Assembly (NCBI RefSeq): GCF_023638055.1
Contig: NZ_JAKRVY010000007.1
Location: 62,001 to 126,000, forward strand
Source: Natranaeroarchaeum aerophilus
GTDB taxonomy: Archaea; Halobacteriota; Halobacteria; Halobacteriales; Natronoarchaeaceae
Reading direction: 5' to 3'
DNA length: 64,000 nt
The position numbers and the translations under genes are program-made. The notes beneath the pieces are model-generated. The model was not told where the DNA came from. It worked only from the letters and a program-made list of their open reading frames with translations, and ran no database searches. The first letter of the stretch is position 1; each line of letters opens with the position of its first letter. Positions 40,021 to 49,579 of this stretch are shown here, piece after piece.

Positions 40021-41403
40021 ATGACAGAATCCCTGTACGCCGTCTCGCCGCTGGACGGTCGCTACGCCGGTCGCACCGCACCGCTGTCGCCGTATGCCAG
40101 CGAGGCAGGCCTGATGCGAGCGCGCGTCCGCGTCGAGGTCGAGTATCTCATCGCACTCGCCGACACCGAGGGGATCGACCTCCAGCTTGGCACACAGGCG
40201 CGCCAGGTGCTCCGTTCGCTGTACAAGAATTTCACCGAAGAGGACGCGAACGTCATCAAGAAACTCGAAACCGAGGGCTATGCCGGATTCGACGCGACGA
40301 ACCACGACGTCAAAGCCGTCGAGTACTTTATTCGCCACGAACTCTCCGGGGACCTTGCACACATCTCGCCATGGATCCACTTCGGGCTGACGAGCGAGGA
40401 CGTCAACAACGTCGCCCACCGACTGCTCGTCCGCGACGCGATGGAGGAGGTCGTCCTCCCCGAACTGCTAAGCGCACGGAACGACCTCACGAAACTGGCC
40501 CGCGAGTACCGCGACCTCCCGATGCTGGCCCGGACCCACGGCCAGCCGGCGACGCCGACGACCTTCGGCAAGGAGATGGCAGTCTACGCCGCCCGACTCG
40601 GCCGCGCTATCTCGGAGGTACAGCGAGCGACCGAGAACCTCGCCGGAAAGCTCGGCGGGGCAAGCGGCACCTACGCAGCTCACGTCGCGGCCTACCCCGA
40701 TATCGACTGGCGCGGGGTCGCCGAGCGCTTTGTCACCGGACTGGATCTGGAGTACGTCTCGCCGACGACGCAGGTCAATCCCTGTGACGACCTCGCCACG
40801 CTGTTCGATGCGCTTCGTCGGGCAAACTCCATCGTCCTCGATCTGGATCTCGACATGTGGCTCTACATCTCCGATCGCTATCTCGGACAGGAGACGACCG
40901 AGGGCGAAACCGGCTCCTCGACGATGCCCCACAAGGTCAATCCGATCGACTTCGAGAACAGCGAGGGGAACCTCTCGAAAGCGAATTCCGACCTGGAGTT
41001 TCTCGCCGATTACGTCACGACCTCCCGGCTCCAGCGCGATCTCTCCGATTCGACCGTCAAGCGCAACATCGGCGGTGCGCTCGCGCACTGCCTGATCGGC
41101 TACACCAAGCTCCAGAACGGCCTCGACAAGGTCGTCCCCAACGAGCAGGTAATGCGCGATGAGCTCCGGAACACGCCCGAAATCATCGGCGAGGCCGTCC
41201 AGACGATCCTCCGACGCGAGGGCCACGAGGACGCCTACGAGCAGGTCAAAGCCCTCACCCGCGGCGAACGTGTGGCGATCGAGGACTTCCGCGCGCTGTT
41301 CGAAGAGCTCGATATCGACGACGACGTCGAAGCCGAACTCAAGGCGCTCTCGCCGGAGACCTACGTCGGTATCGCTGATCGACTCGTCGACGACATCGAG
41401 TAG
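40021..41403 (+). CDS. purB: Adenylosuccinate lyase
   Basis: A 460-residue fumarase-superfamily enzyme that cleaves SAICAR and adenylosuccinate in purine synthesis. The signature GSSTMPHKVNP is at about 299-309, with the catalytic Ser loop; the active-site His is in the TSEDVNNVAHR segment (about 122-132, TSED) and in LARTHGQPATPTTFGKE (about 168-184). The ATG at 40021 is chosen because a TATA-like cttttgc near 39991-39997 lies 26 nt upstream. It is divergent from purNH, so the pathway genes share an intergenic control region. Confidence 0.95.
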   Translation: MTESLYAVSPLDGRYAGRTAPLSPYASEAGLMRARVRVEVEYLIALADTEGIDLQLGTQARQVLRSLYKNFTEEDANVIKKLETEGYAGFDATNHDVKAVEYFIRHELSGDLAHISPWIHFGLTSEDVNNVAHRLLVRDAMEEVVLPELLSARNDLTKLAREYRDLPMLARTHGQPATPTTFGKEMAVYAARLGRAISEVQRATENLAGKLGGASGTYAAHVAAYPDIDWRGVAERFVTGLDLEYVSPTTQVNPCDDLATLFDALRRANSIVLDLDLDMWLYISDRYLGQETTEGETGSSTMPHKVNPIDFENSEGNLSKANSDLEFLADYVTTSRLQRDLSDSTVKRNIGGALAHCLIGYTKLQNGLDKVVPNEQVMRDELRNTPEIIGEAVQTILRREGHEDAYEQVKALTRGERVAIEDFRALFEELDIDDDVEAELKALSPETYVGIADRLVDDIE

Positions 41404-41424
41404 CGTCTGGACCGACCGGGACGC

Positions 41425-42207
41425 CTACCCCATCTCGTACTGCACGTCGACGGACGCACTCACCGTCACGTCACCCGGTTCAAGCGTGGTTTCGGGCGCC
41501 GTATCTGCAGCGTCGTCCTCCGCGAGATCGTACTCCTCGTGGACGGGGCTGACGCCGCCGCCTGATGTGTCGACGTGTTTCGCTTCGACGACTGTGGCGT
41601 CGACCTGGTCGGCGATGAACTCGGCCTCCGCGTCGGCGTCGTCAAGCGCTTCTTCCAGCGCGTTCTGTCGTAGCTCGTCGCGCTTGTCCTCCGAGAGCGT
41701 GAACTCGATCCTCCCGACTGTATCCGCTCCCGCGTCGACCGCTGTGTCAACCACTTCTCCGGCGTCGTCGACTGCGTGGACCTCGACGCGGTAGGCGTGC
41801 GTCCCGACGTAGTAGACGTAGGGTTCGAGTTCCTCCTCGGAGTCCGGTTCGACGCCGTCCTCGCGCATCCGCTGGTGATCGATCCGGTCGCGGATCCGGA
41901 ACCGGTCGGTCGTGATGTCGTCCTCGTCGATCCCGTACTCGACTAGCGCGTCGTAGAGGGCGTCGCCGCGCTCGGCGAGATCGTCCCGGACGCCCTCGGC
42001 ATCGTCGCCCGTCGATTCGACACCGACCTGCAGGACTGCGAGGTCGGGATCGGCGTGTACTTCGCCCGATTCCGATACCGTAATCGTTCGCTCGGAGCCG
42101 TCGGTGTCGTCGCCGGGTTCTTCCTCAGCATCGGAACCGCCGAGACAGCCGGCGAACGCGGTCGATGCCACCGCACCACCCGTGAGCAGTAGTTTGCGTC
42201 GCTGCAT
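41425..42207 (-). CDS. SIMPL-domain Tat lipoprotein
   Basis: A 260-residue exported lipoprotein: RRKLLLTGGAVASTAFAGC (3-21), a signal with a lipobox. After an acidic linker (SDAEEEPGDDTDGSERT) comes a SIMPL (DUF541/YggE) domain: VSESGEVHADPDLAVLQVGV (about 40-59) and the DRFRIRD, EVHAVDDAGEVVDTAVDAGA segments to the end. The family forms rings at the cell surface; function unknown. The ATG at 42207 has a TATA-like gtttaactg about 26 nt upstream. Same strand as lysA-dapE, 72 nt downstream of dapE, so separate. Confidence 0.88.
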   Translation of the reverse strand: MQRRKLLLTGGAVASTAFAGCLGGSDAEEEPGDDTDGSERTITVSESGEVHADPDLAVLQVGVESTGDDAEGVRDDLAERGDALYDALVEYGIDEDDITTDRFRIRDRIDHQRMREDGVEPDSEEELEPYVYYVGTHAYRVEVHAVDDAGEVVDTAVDAGADTVGRIEFTLSEDKRDELRQNALEEALDDADAEAEFIADQVDATVVEAKHVDTSGGGVSPVHEEYDLAEDDAADTAPETTLEPGDVTVSASVDVQYEMG

Positions 42208-42279
42208 ACGTACGCCGAGTACTGGTAGCACAGTTAAACTGCCGTAGGCTAAAACCGCGATTGTAGTCTTCTCGTCGGC

Positions 42280-43359
42280 TTACTCGCCGAGCAGTGACTC
42301 GACCGTCTCAGTGACTGCATCGGCCGCCGCATGAACCTCCTCCAGCGAGACGTACTCTCGCTCGGAGTGTGCCACTGCACCGTCCTCGTCGGCGAGCGTG
42401 CCGGGACCGAAGACGACGGTCGGCGCGTCGCGGGCGAAGTACGATGCCTCGGTGGCAGCGCCGAACGCGCGGACCTCGCCGCCGCTCGCCGCCTGAAGTC
42501 GCTCGACGAGCGAGGCACCCTCGTCAGTGACGAAGGGATCGGGAAACGGCGTGTCGGGCCGGATCAACTCGACTGTTGCCGTGATCGGTTCGGAGACGTG
42601 CTGATCGAGGTGGGCCTGTAACCCGGCCGCGAACGCGTCGCTGGTCTCGGGTGGCACGTTCCGACGATCGAACGTGATCGTTGCCTGGTCGGGCACCCGG
42701 TTCGGCGCGTCGCCGCCAGCGAGTCCCGTGGGTGTCAGCTTCGGCGCGCCGAGCACTGGGTCCGCATCCTGCCCTTCGATCTCGTCGTACGTTTCGAGGG
42801 CACGGAGCACCGTCGAAACGGCGTGGACCGGGTTTCGTGACCGGTCGACATCCGCTGCGTGTCCGCTCTCGCCCTCGACGACGATCCTGCCTTCACATTG
42901 CCCACGTGCGCCGATACAGACGTCGAGGCCGGTCGGCTCGCCGACGATGTAGGCGTCCGCGTCGAGACGCTCGCTCAGGGCTTTCGCTCCTGTCTGGGTC
43001 GTCTCCTCGTCCGGCGTGATCGCCAGCGTGAGCCGTCCCTGTTCCATCTCTGCCCGCAGAAACGCGGCGAGCAGGGCGGCGAGTGGACCCTTCGCGTCGC
43101 AGGCTCCACGCCCGCGGACGATGTCCCCATCACGTTCATATGGTAGATGCGGCGGGACGGTGTCGATATGGGTGTTGAGCACAATATGAGGGCCGTCGTC
43201 GTCCCCCCGCGTCGCGACGACGTTGCCGAGGTCGTCGCTGTCAGGTTCGTACCCCTCGGCACGAAGCCGATCGACGAGCAGGCTGCGCATCTCGGTAACG
43301 GACTCGTGAGAGGGTGTTTGTACTGCGTCGGCGTGGAACGTCTCGATGTCGAACGTCAT
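42280..43359 (-). CDS. dapE: Succinyl-diaminopimelate desuccinylase-like M20 peptidase
   Basis: A 359-residue dinuclear zinc hydrolase of peptidase family M20. The metal and catalytic motifs are NTHIDTVPPH (about 62-71, His and Asp), the bridging Asp in DIVRGRGACDAKGPLA (about 77-92), and the catalytic Glu-Glu in ITPDEETTQTGA (about 113-124). The lid domain contains GESGHAADVDRSRNPVHA. It overlaps lysA by 1 nt (TAATG), so both lysine-pathway enzymes are made from one mRNA. The last enzyme metal ligand is the His in VVFGPG...AHSEREYV. Confidence 0.88.
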   Translation of the reverse strand: MTFDIETFHADAVQTPSHESVTEMRSLLVDRLRAEGYEPDSDDLGNVVATRGDDDGPHIVLNTHIDTVPPHLPYERDGDIVRGRGACDAKGPLAALLAAFLRAEMEQGRLTLAITPDEETTQTGAKALSERLDADAYIVGEPTGLDVCIGARGQCEGRIVVEGESGHAADVDRSRNPVHAVSTVLRALETYDEIEGQDADPVLGAPKLTPTGLAGGDAPNRVPDQATITFDRRNVPPETSDAFAAGLQAHLDQHVSEPITATVELIRPDTPFPDPFVTDEGASLVERLQAASGGEVRAFGAATEASYFARDAPTVVFGPGTLADEDGAVAHSEREYVSLEEVHAAADAVTETVESLLGE

Positions 43360-44594
43360 TACTGCTCCACGCGAGTCACGTCGTCCAGCGTCTCACGGCG
43401 GCGAGCGACGCGGGCCTCACCATCTTCGAGTGCAATCTCGGGCGGACGCGGCTGGGAGTGGAACTGGCTCGCGAGTTCGTACCCATAGGAGCCAGCGTTC
43501 CCGATAGCGAGCACGTCGTCGCGCTCGGGTCGCGCAATGGGTCGATCGTGGGCAAAGACGTCCGCGCTGGTACAGACCGGGCCGCCGACTGTCACTTCGT
43601 GGGGATCGCGGTCAGGCGCGGAGACGTTGTACATCGGGTGATACGAGCCGAACATCGCCGGGCGAATGAGCGTTGCGAGGCTGGCGTCGACACCGACCAC
43701 AGTGGTATCGGGCGCTTCCTTGATCGTGTTTACAGTGGTGAGGATCAGCCCGGCGTCGGCGACGATGTACCGGCCCGGTTCGAGTTTGAGCGTTGCATCG
43801 AGCTCACCGACCGCATCGCGAACCATCTCGCTGGCGACGTCCAGATCGAGCGGCGGTTCCTCCTCGCGATAGGGGACGCCGTAGCCGCCGCCGACGTCGA
43901 CGAACTCCAGCTCGTTGTCGCCCACCCGTCGCGCCATCTCGCCGACGCGCTCGATGGCTTTGCAGTGGTCTTCGAGCCCATCGGTAAGAACGCCGCTGCC
44001 CGCGTGGGCGTGTAGCCCGACCAGATCGAACTCCTCGCGGACGCGCTCTGCGACCTCGGGGACCTGCTCGTAGGGGATACCGAACTTCGCGTCCGCACCT
44101 GTGGCGACTTTTTCGTGGTGGCCGGTGCCGATGCCGGGGTTGATCCGGATGGCGACCCGTCCGTCGTAGCCGCGGTCGGCCAGCCGGTCGAGCGTGTCCG
44201 TCGCGCCGATCGTAATCGTAAGTCCCGGCGCGTCCTCGGCGAGATTGACGGCGTAATCGAGGTCGTGGTCCGGCGGGTTGACCGCGGTGTACTGGAGCGT
44301 GTTCGGGTCAGCACCGGCGTCGATCGAGCGCTGGAGTTCGCCCCACGCAGCGCACTCGATGTCCGCTCCGACATCCAGCAGGGCTTCGAGGACGGCCTTT
44401 CCGGTGTGTGCCTTCGCAGCGTACATCACGTGGGCGTCGGGAAACGCCGCCGAAAAGCGGGCGTAGTTTTCCTTTACGCGATCCAGATCCATCACGTACT
44501 GGGGTGTTCCGTGTTCGGTCGCGAGCCGTGTGAGCAGATCGGCGTCCCAGTCAGCCAGCCGCCGGACTGGCGGCGAGTCGGCGTGATCAGTCAT
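43359..44594 (-). CDS. lysA: Diaminopimelate decarboxylase
   Basis: A 411-residue PLP enzyme that makes lysine. The PLP Lys is in HVMYAAKAHTG (about 55-65). The Gly-rich phosphate-binding region is LEFVDVGGGYGVPY (about 236-249). The barrel ends with EPGRYIVADAGLI (about 277-289), and the CTSADVFAH segment (about 344) provides the second-site Cys. The ATG at 44594 is used. It lies upstream of dapE in the same transcript. Only a 93-nt gap separates it from the divergent membrane-protein gene. Confidence 0.93.
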   Translation of the reverse strand: MTDHADSPPVRRLADWDADLLTRLATEHGTPQYVMDLDRVKENYARFSAAFPDAHVMYAAKAHTGKAVLEALLDVGADIECAAWGELQRSIDAGADPNTLQYTAVNPPDHDLDYAVNLAEDAPGLTITIGATDTLDRLADRGYDGRVAIRINPGIGTGHHEKVATGADAKFGIPYEQVPEVAERVREEFDLVGLHAHAGSGVLTDGLEDHCKAIERVGEMARRVGDNELEFVDVGGGYGVPYREEEPPLDLDVASEMVRDAVGELDATLKLEPGRYIVADAGLILTTVNTIKEAPDTTVVGVDASLATLIRPAMFGSYHPMYNVSAPDRDPHEVTVGGPVCTSADVFAHDRPIARPERDDVLAIGNAGSYGYELASQFHSQPRPPEIALEDGEARVARRRETLDDVTRVEQ

Positions 44595-44687
44595 TACCCG
44601 CCAATTGGCCGTCGCGGCCCTGAATGTTCTGGTTCGGTGGCCCCGATCCTCCGCGTCTCACCGAGGGAGAATCACCAGTAACGCTAA

Positions 44688-45584
44688 GTGGGAATACGGC
44701 CCGCCTTTCCGGCAGTGCCAGTCGATCCGATCGTTACTGGATTGATCCTCGCGGAGGTCGTGAACGTCCCGTTAGTTGGGGAGGTTGATCTCGAAGAGCA
44801 CTCGGTCGTGCTGTCGACGATCCTGATCGCGCTTGTCGACGGTTTTAACCCCTGCTCGCTGTGGGTGCTGGTCGTTCTGATCGGTCTCGTTAGCCACTCC
44901 GGCAGGGGCAGGGTAGTCCTCGTCGGGACGACGTTTCTCCTCGTCACTGCTGGGATCTACGGACTGTTTATCGCCGGGCTGCTCAGTGCGTTTCACTACG
45001 TTGCCCATCTGGACGTTATTCGGTACGTCGTCGCGACGGTTGCCTTCGCGTTTGCCGTGGTGAGCCTCAAAGAATACATCGCGTTCGGGCGGGGGGTCTC
45101 GCTGACGATTCCCGATCGCGTGAAACCACGGATCGTCGCCCGTACGCGGGAACTGATCCGGAGCGACGGGACGATAACCACTGTCGTGTTCACTGCGCTG
45201 TTTGCGGGGGGCGTTGCGCTGATCGAACTGCCCTGTACAGCAGGGTTCCCACTCATCTGGTCCAGTCTCGTCGTCGAAGCGAACGTGAGTGGCGTGTCGT
45301 ACGTCGGACTCCTGTTGACCTACGTACTCACGTATCTCTCCCTGGAGCTTCTGGTGTTTCTCGCCGCAGTTACGACCATGCGGCGTGTCGAATACGGCGA
45401 ATCCCGCGGACGCGTTCTCAAACTGTTTGCAGGAGTCATGATGCTGTTTCTCGGTGGCAGCATTCTCGTCTATCCTGATCTTCTGGAGAGTGTGAGCATG
45501 ACCGGCTCAGTCGTCCTCCTATCGGTGCTGCTGACAGTGGTAATCGTCATCATCGATCGATCCGTAGTCGCCATATCGGGTTGA
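44688..45584 (+). CDS. CcdA/DsbD-like thiol-redox membrane protein
   Basis: A 298-residue integral membrane protein with seven or so segments. Two conserved Cys lie at the positions of the DsbD/CcdA core: DGFNPCSLWVLVVLI (about 50-64) and ALIELPCTAGFPLIWSSLV (about 183-201), each at the start of a membrane helix. CcdA-type proteins move reducing equivalents from cytoplasmic thioredoxin across the membrane. A charged loop RTRELIRSDG separates the halves. Start is a GTG at 44688 with no strong TATA; later starts are possible. The next gene encodes an exported thioredoxin-like lipoprotein, a natural electron acceptor. Confidence 0.78.
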   Translation: MGIRPAFPAVPVDPIVTGLILAEVVNVPLVGEVDLEEHSVVLSTILIALVDGFNPCSLWVLVVLIGLVSHSGRGRVVLVGTTFLLVTAGIYGLFIAGLLSAFHYVAHLDVIRYVVATVAFAFAVVSLKEYIAFGRGVSLTIPDRVKPRIVARTRELIRSDGTITTVVFTALFAGGVALIELPCTAGFPLIWSSLVVEANVSGVSYVGLLLTYVLTYLSLELLVFLAAVTTMRRVEYGESRGRVLKLFAGVMMLFLGGSILVYPDLLESVSMTGSVVLLSVLLTVVIVIIDRSVVAISG

Positions 45585-45681
45585 TGACAGCGACGTGGGC
45601 ACGCCTGCGATTGACGGTCGCCTCCGAAATCGATTGGTCGACGCCGAAATCGATTTATGAGCTATGTTCGAAGCCGAGTGT

Positions 45682-46128
45682 ATGGCCAGTCTTCGCTCGC
45701 GGCGATCAGTGTTACGGCTGTGTGGAACGGTGGGTCTGGGTGCAGGTCTCGCTGGCTGTCTCGGCGACGGCGGCGAGACGCCCGAGCAGGCGGTAACCTC
45801 GCCCGACAGTGCGGATGCCGCGGTGGTCGTGTACTGGTTCTGGGGGGACGGCTGCCCCGTCTGTGACGATCAGAAGGGGTTTATCGACGAGATTGCTGCG
45901 ACCTCCGAAACGGATGTCGTTGCGCTGGAGGTGTACAACGATGCCGAAAATAGAGAGCTGTTTCACGACGTCATCGACGAGTACAACATCCAGCGGGAAG
46001 CCGTCCCGACGACGGTGATCGGAAGTGAGCACTGGATCGGGGACTCATCAGATATCAGGGACGCTATCCAGGCCAAGGTGTCGGACTGTCGCGAGGAGTC
46101 GGGCTGTCAGCCATCTGCTGTCGTGTGA
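45682..46128 (+). CDS. Tat-exported thioredoxin-like lipoprotein
   Basis: A 148-residue lipoprotein: SRRSVLRLCGTVGLGAGLAGC (about 6-26) with twin Arg and lipobox. The mature domain has a thioredoxin fold with CPVC in FWGDGCPVCDDQKG (about 54-67), the acidic VVALEVYND strand and a cis-Pro region VPTTVIGSEHWIG (about 113-125). It would act outside the membrane in disulfide exchange. The ATG at 45682 lies 26 nt after a TATA-like gatttatgag (45650-45659). It follows the CcdA-like gene after 97 nt with its own promoter. Confidence 0.85.
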   Translation: MASLRSRRSVLRLCGTVGLGAGLAGCLGDGGETPEQAVTSPDSADAAVVVYWFWGDGCPVCDDQKGFIDEIAATSETDVVALEVYNDAENRELFHDVIDEYNIQREAVPTTVIGSEHWIGDSSDIRDAIQAKVSDCREESGCQPSAVV

Positions 46129-46149
46129 TGGGGCAGTCAGTCCAGCGGA

Positions 46150-46782
46150 CTACCCGAAACTTTCGACCGCTGCAGCATCGAAGTCCCCTCCGGCATCGCT
46201 GACCGCGTCCCGGGCCGCCTCGACGAACGACTGGAAGCCGAACACGTACAGCTGCCCCTCGTCGACGACCGACGCGACGGCAGTGGTGAACGCCCCGGTA
46301 TCCTCGCCGATGATCGTAACGTCCGCACCGGCCTCGACCAGCGCGTCCAGGCGCTGCTCGTGGGCTGGCGCGTCGTCCTGATACACGATTACTGCGTCGT
46401 TGCCCGTCTCGGTGGCTGCTTCGGCGATGCCGACAGCAGGCCCGACGCCCGGTCCGCCCGCGAGTACGACAACGTCCCCATCCTCGTATGCGACACTCCC
46501 GAAGGGACCCTCGATCCGCAGCGTGTCGCCCGCTTCCCGATCGGCCAGCCACGGTGAGAGGTCCCCCTCGGGATCGACCCCCACGGTGATCTCGAAGGTA
46601 TCCTCGACGTCCGGCGAGGAGAGAGTGTAGTAGCGAGCGATCTCCTCGCCGTCGACGGTACCGTAGAGCCTGACAAACTGACCGGGCTTCGCGTCGAAGT
46701 CGGTGGGCGTTTCGAGTTCCAGAGCGATCGTCTCCGGTCCGACGGTGGCGACCGCGCGAACCGCGACCTCGGTCTCGTCCAT
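46150..46782 (-). CDS. Ferredoxin/NADP reductase-type flavoprotein
   Basis: A 210-residue FNR-fold protein. The FAD-binding motif is ARYYTLSSPD (about 48-57), with the flavin phosphate loop at GPFGSVAY (about 92-99), and the pyridine-nucleotide-binding motif is VLAGGPGVGPAVGIA (about 106-120). The C-terminal segment LYVFGFQSF replaces the usual VCGPPPM-type loop. Electron donor and acceptor are unknown. It converges on the thioredoxin gene, 21 nt apart, so they are not co-transcribed, but it could feed the thiol route. Confidence 0.82.
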   Translation of the reverse strand: MDETEVAVRAVATVGPETIALELETPTDFDAKPGQFVRLYGTVDGEEIARYYTLSSPDVEDTFEITVGVDPEGDLSPWLADREAGDTLRIEGPFGSVAYEDGDVVVLAGGPGVGPAVGIAEAATETGNDAVIVYQDDAPAHEQRLDALVEAGADVTIIGEDTGAFTTAVASVVDEGQLYVFGFQSFVEAARDAVSDAGGDFDAAAVESFG

Positions 46783-46943
46783 GGACGAACTACGCCGTTC
46801 GGTCCCTAATGGGTTGTGTTTGGAGCACCGTTACAATCCACTCCCGGCAACACGGAATTGGTCATGGACCGATTCCACATAAATTATTGGGTAGGTGTTT
46901 CAGAAGGCTTTTGCCGTGTCGCAGACAACTCGGGTCTCAATAC

Positions 46944-48698
46944 ATGCCATCAGATCTGAACTGGGCGATCGGCGGAGAAGCCGGTGATGGGATCGACTCT
47001 ACCGGGAAAATCTTCGCTCAGGCGCTGTCGCGCGCTGGCCGTCACGTCTTTACGTCGAAGGACTTCGCGTCCCGGATTCGCGGCGGATACACGGCCTACA
47101 AGATTCGAACGTCGACGGAGAAGGTCCAGAGCGTCGTCGACCGGTTAGATCTGCTGGTGGCACTGACACAGCGAACGATCGACGAGAACCTCGACGAACT
47201 CCACGAGGAGAGCGTCATCATTTACGACGGCGAGCGCTCGTGGGAGGCGGAGATTCCCGACGAGATCACCGGTGTGAGCGTCCCCCTCAAATCGCTTGCC
47301 GAGGACGCTGGCGGGGCAATTATGGCGAACACGGTCGCGCTCGGAGCGGCCTGTGAGATCGCCTCGTTCCCAATCGAGAACCTCGACGAGTCCCTCGAAA
47401 AGCGCTTCGGTGACAAGGGCTCGAAGATCGTCGAGAACAACAAGGATGCAGCACGCCTGGGCCGGGATCACGTCCAGGAGCACTACGGTGAGTTCGACTA
47501 CGAGCTGGAGACGACCGACAACGACTACGTCCTGCTCAACGGCGACGAGGCCATCGGAATGGGAGCGATCGCTGCTGGCTGTCGGTTCTACGCCGGCTAC
47601 CCCATTACCCCCGCGACGGACGTGATGCACTACCTGATCGGCCGAATCGAGCAGTACGGCGGCCACGTCATTCAGGCTGAAGACGAGCTGTCGGCGATCA
47701 ACATGGCGCTCGGAGCGGCCCGCGCCGGTGCCCGGTCAATGACGGCGACGTCCGGTCCGGGAATCGATCTGATGGCAGAAACCTTCGGCCTCGCGGCGAC
47801 CAGCGAAACGCCGCTCGTGATCTGTGACGTGATGCGGTCCGGCCCCTCTACCGGGATGCCGACCAAACAGGAGCAGGGCGACCTGAACATGACGCTGTAC
47901 GGCGGGCATGGCGAGGTGCCACGCTTTGTCGTCGCGCCGACGACGATCTCGGAGTGTTTCCACAAAACGGTTGAGGCGTTCAACCTCGCAGAAAAGTACC
48001 AGCTTCCGGTCTATCTCGTCTCGGACCTCGCGCTTGCGGTCACCGAGGAAACGTTCGACCCGATGGAGTTCGACATGGACGACGTCGAGGTCGAGCGCGG
48101 AAAGGTCGTCGACGAGGACGACGTCGATGAGTGGCTCGACGAGGAGGGACGGTTCCGCGCGCACGCCGACACCGAGGACGGGATCAGTCCTCGTTCGCTC
48201 CCAGGGACGGCCGACGGGGCACACATGTCGACCGGCCTCGAACACGACGAGCTCGGCCGTCGAACCGAGAGTACCGACATGCGCGTCAAACAGGTCGACA
48301 AACGGCAGCGCAAAGTCGAGACAGCCCGCGAACGGGAGACCTTCGACTGCCGCGAGTTCGGCAAGACCGACGCCGACACGCTCGTCATCTCGTGGGGGTC
48401 GAACGAGGGTGCACTCGTCGAGGCGCTCGATCTTCTGGAGGACGAGGGGATCGACGTCCGCGTGCTCTCGGTGCCGTACATCTTCCCGCGGCCGGATCTC
48501 ACGGACGCAGTCGAAGACGCCGAGGACGTTATCGTCGTCGAGTGTAACAAGACCGGCCAGTTCGCCGATCTGATCGAGCACGACGTACTGACGAGGGTGA
48601 AACGGATCAACAAGTACACTGGCGTGCGCTTCAAGGCCGACGAGCTGGCCGAGGAGATCAGGGGAGCACTCGCCGCAGACACGGAGGTAAAAGCATGA
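46944..48698 (+). CDS. korA: 2-oxoacid:ferredoxin oxidoreductase, alpha subunit
   Basis: A 584-residue fused gamma-alpha subunit of the 2-oxoglutarate:ferredoxin oxidoreductase type. The gamma domain is residues 1-190 (IGGEAGDGIDSTGKIFAQ). The alpha domain starts near 205 with the CoA/2-oxoacid-binding YAGYPITPATDVMHYL (about 213-228), and the transketolase C-terminal-like part ends at 584. Length and partner size (584 + 288) fit KorAB rather than PorAB. The ATG at 46944 has a leader of about 35 nt from a TATA-like cataaatta at 46877-46885. Confidence 0.93.
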   Translation: MPSDLNWAIGGEAGDGIDSTGKIFAQALSRAGRHVFTSKDFASRIRGGYTAYKIRTSTEKVQSVVDRLDLLVALTQRTIDENLDELHEESVIIYDGERSWEAEIPDEITGVSVPLKSLAEDAGGAIMANTVALGAACEIASFPIENLDESLEKRFGDKGSKIVENNKDAARLGRDHVQEHYGEFDYELETTDNDYVLLNGDEAIGMGAIAAGCRFYAGYPITPATDVMHYLIGRIEQYGGHVIQAEDELSAINMALGAARAGARSMTATSGPGIDLMAETFGLAATSETPLVICDVMRSGPSTGMPTKQEQGDLNMTLYGGHGEVPRFVVAPTTISECFHKTVEAFNLAEKYQLPVYLVSDLALAVTEETFDPMEFDMDDVEVERGKVVDEDDVDEWLDEEGRFRAHADTEDGISPRSLPGTADGAHMSTGLEHDELGRRTESTDMRVKQVDKRQRKVETARERETFDCREFGKTDADTLVISWGSNEGALVEALDLLEDEGIDVRVLSVPYIFPRPDLTDAVEDAEDVIVVECNKTGQFADLIEHDVLTRVKRINKYTGVRFKADELAEEIRGALAADTEVKA

Positions 48699-49561
48699 GT
48701 TCCGACGTTCGATTCACAGATTTCAAATCCGACAAGCAGCCGACCTGGTGTCCCGGATGCGGGGACTTCGGGACGATGAACGGCATGATGAAAGCACTGG
48801 CCAACACCGGCAACGACCCGGACAACACGTTCGTGGTCGCCGGGATCGGCTGTTCCGGCAAGATCGGGACGTACATGCACAGCTACGCGCTGCACGGCGT
48901 CCACGGCCGCGCACTGCCGGTCGGCACCGGCGTCAAGATCGCCAACCCCGACCTCGAAGTGATGGTCGCTGGCGGCGACGGCGACGGCTACTCGATCGGT
49001 GCGGGCCACTTCGTTCACGCCGTCCGCCGGAACGTCGACATGACCTACGTCGTGATGGACAACCGCATCTACGGGCTGACGAAGGGGCAGGCCTCGCCGA
49101 CGAGTCGCGAGGACTTCGAGACCTCGACCACGCCGGATGGCTCGAAACAGCCTCCGGTCAACCCCCTTGCTCTGGCGCTGGCCTCGGGTGCATCCTTCAT
49201 CGCCCAGTCGTTCAGTTCCGACGCGCTACGACACGCCGAAATCGTCCAGAAGGCAGTCGAACACGACGGGTTCGGGTTCGTCAACGTCTTCAGTCCCTGC
49301 GTGACGTTCAACGACGTCGACACCTACGACTACTTCCGTGACTCGCTGGTCGATGTCGCCGAGGACGACGACTACGATCCGACGGATCGCGAGCAGGCCA
49401 AAGACGCAATCACGGATGCCGACAAGGAGTACATGGGCGTGCTCTATCAGGACAAGGAGTCGGTACCGTACAACGAGCGCCACGGCGTCGAGGCGAACAA
49501 GGCCGACATCCCGGACGGCGCGCCCGAGGGCGCGATGGATCTGGTTCGGGAGTTCTACTGA
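48695..49561 (+). CDS. korB: 2-oxoacid:ferredoxin oxidoreductase, beta subunit
   Basis: A 288-residue thiamine-diphosphate-binding subunit. TPP motif GDGDGYSIGAGH (about 89-100) followed by the downstream VMDNRIYGLTKGQ (about 116-128). The Fe-S ligand Cys are in PTWCPGCGDFG (about 16-26) and GIGCSGKIGTY (about 50-60), and a conserved SPCVTFN (about 194-200). The start overlaps korA by 4 nt (ATGA). KorAB converts 2-oxoglutarate plus CoA to succinyl-CoA and reduces ferredoxin. Confidence 0.95.
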   Translation: MSSDVRFTDFKSDKQPTWCPGCGDFGTMNGMMKALANTGNDPDNTFVVAGIGCSGKIGTYMHSYALHGVHGRALPVGTGVKIANPDLEVMVAGGDGDGYSIGAGHFVHAVRRNVDMTYVVMDNRIYGLTKGQASPTSREDFETSTTPDGSKQPPVNPLALALASGASFIAQSFSSDALRHAEIVQKAVEHDGFGFVNVFSPCVTFNDVDTYDYFRDSLVDVAEDDDYDPTDREQAKDAITDADKEYMGVLYQDKESVPYNERHGVEANKADIPDGAPEGAMDLVREFY

Positions 49562-49579
49562 CGGTTCACCGTCCGACCG

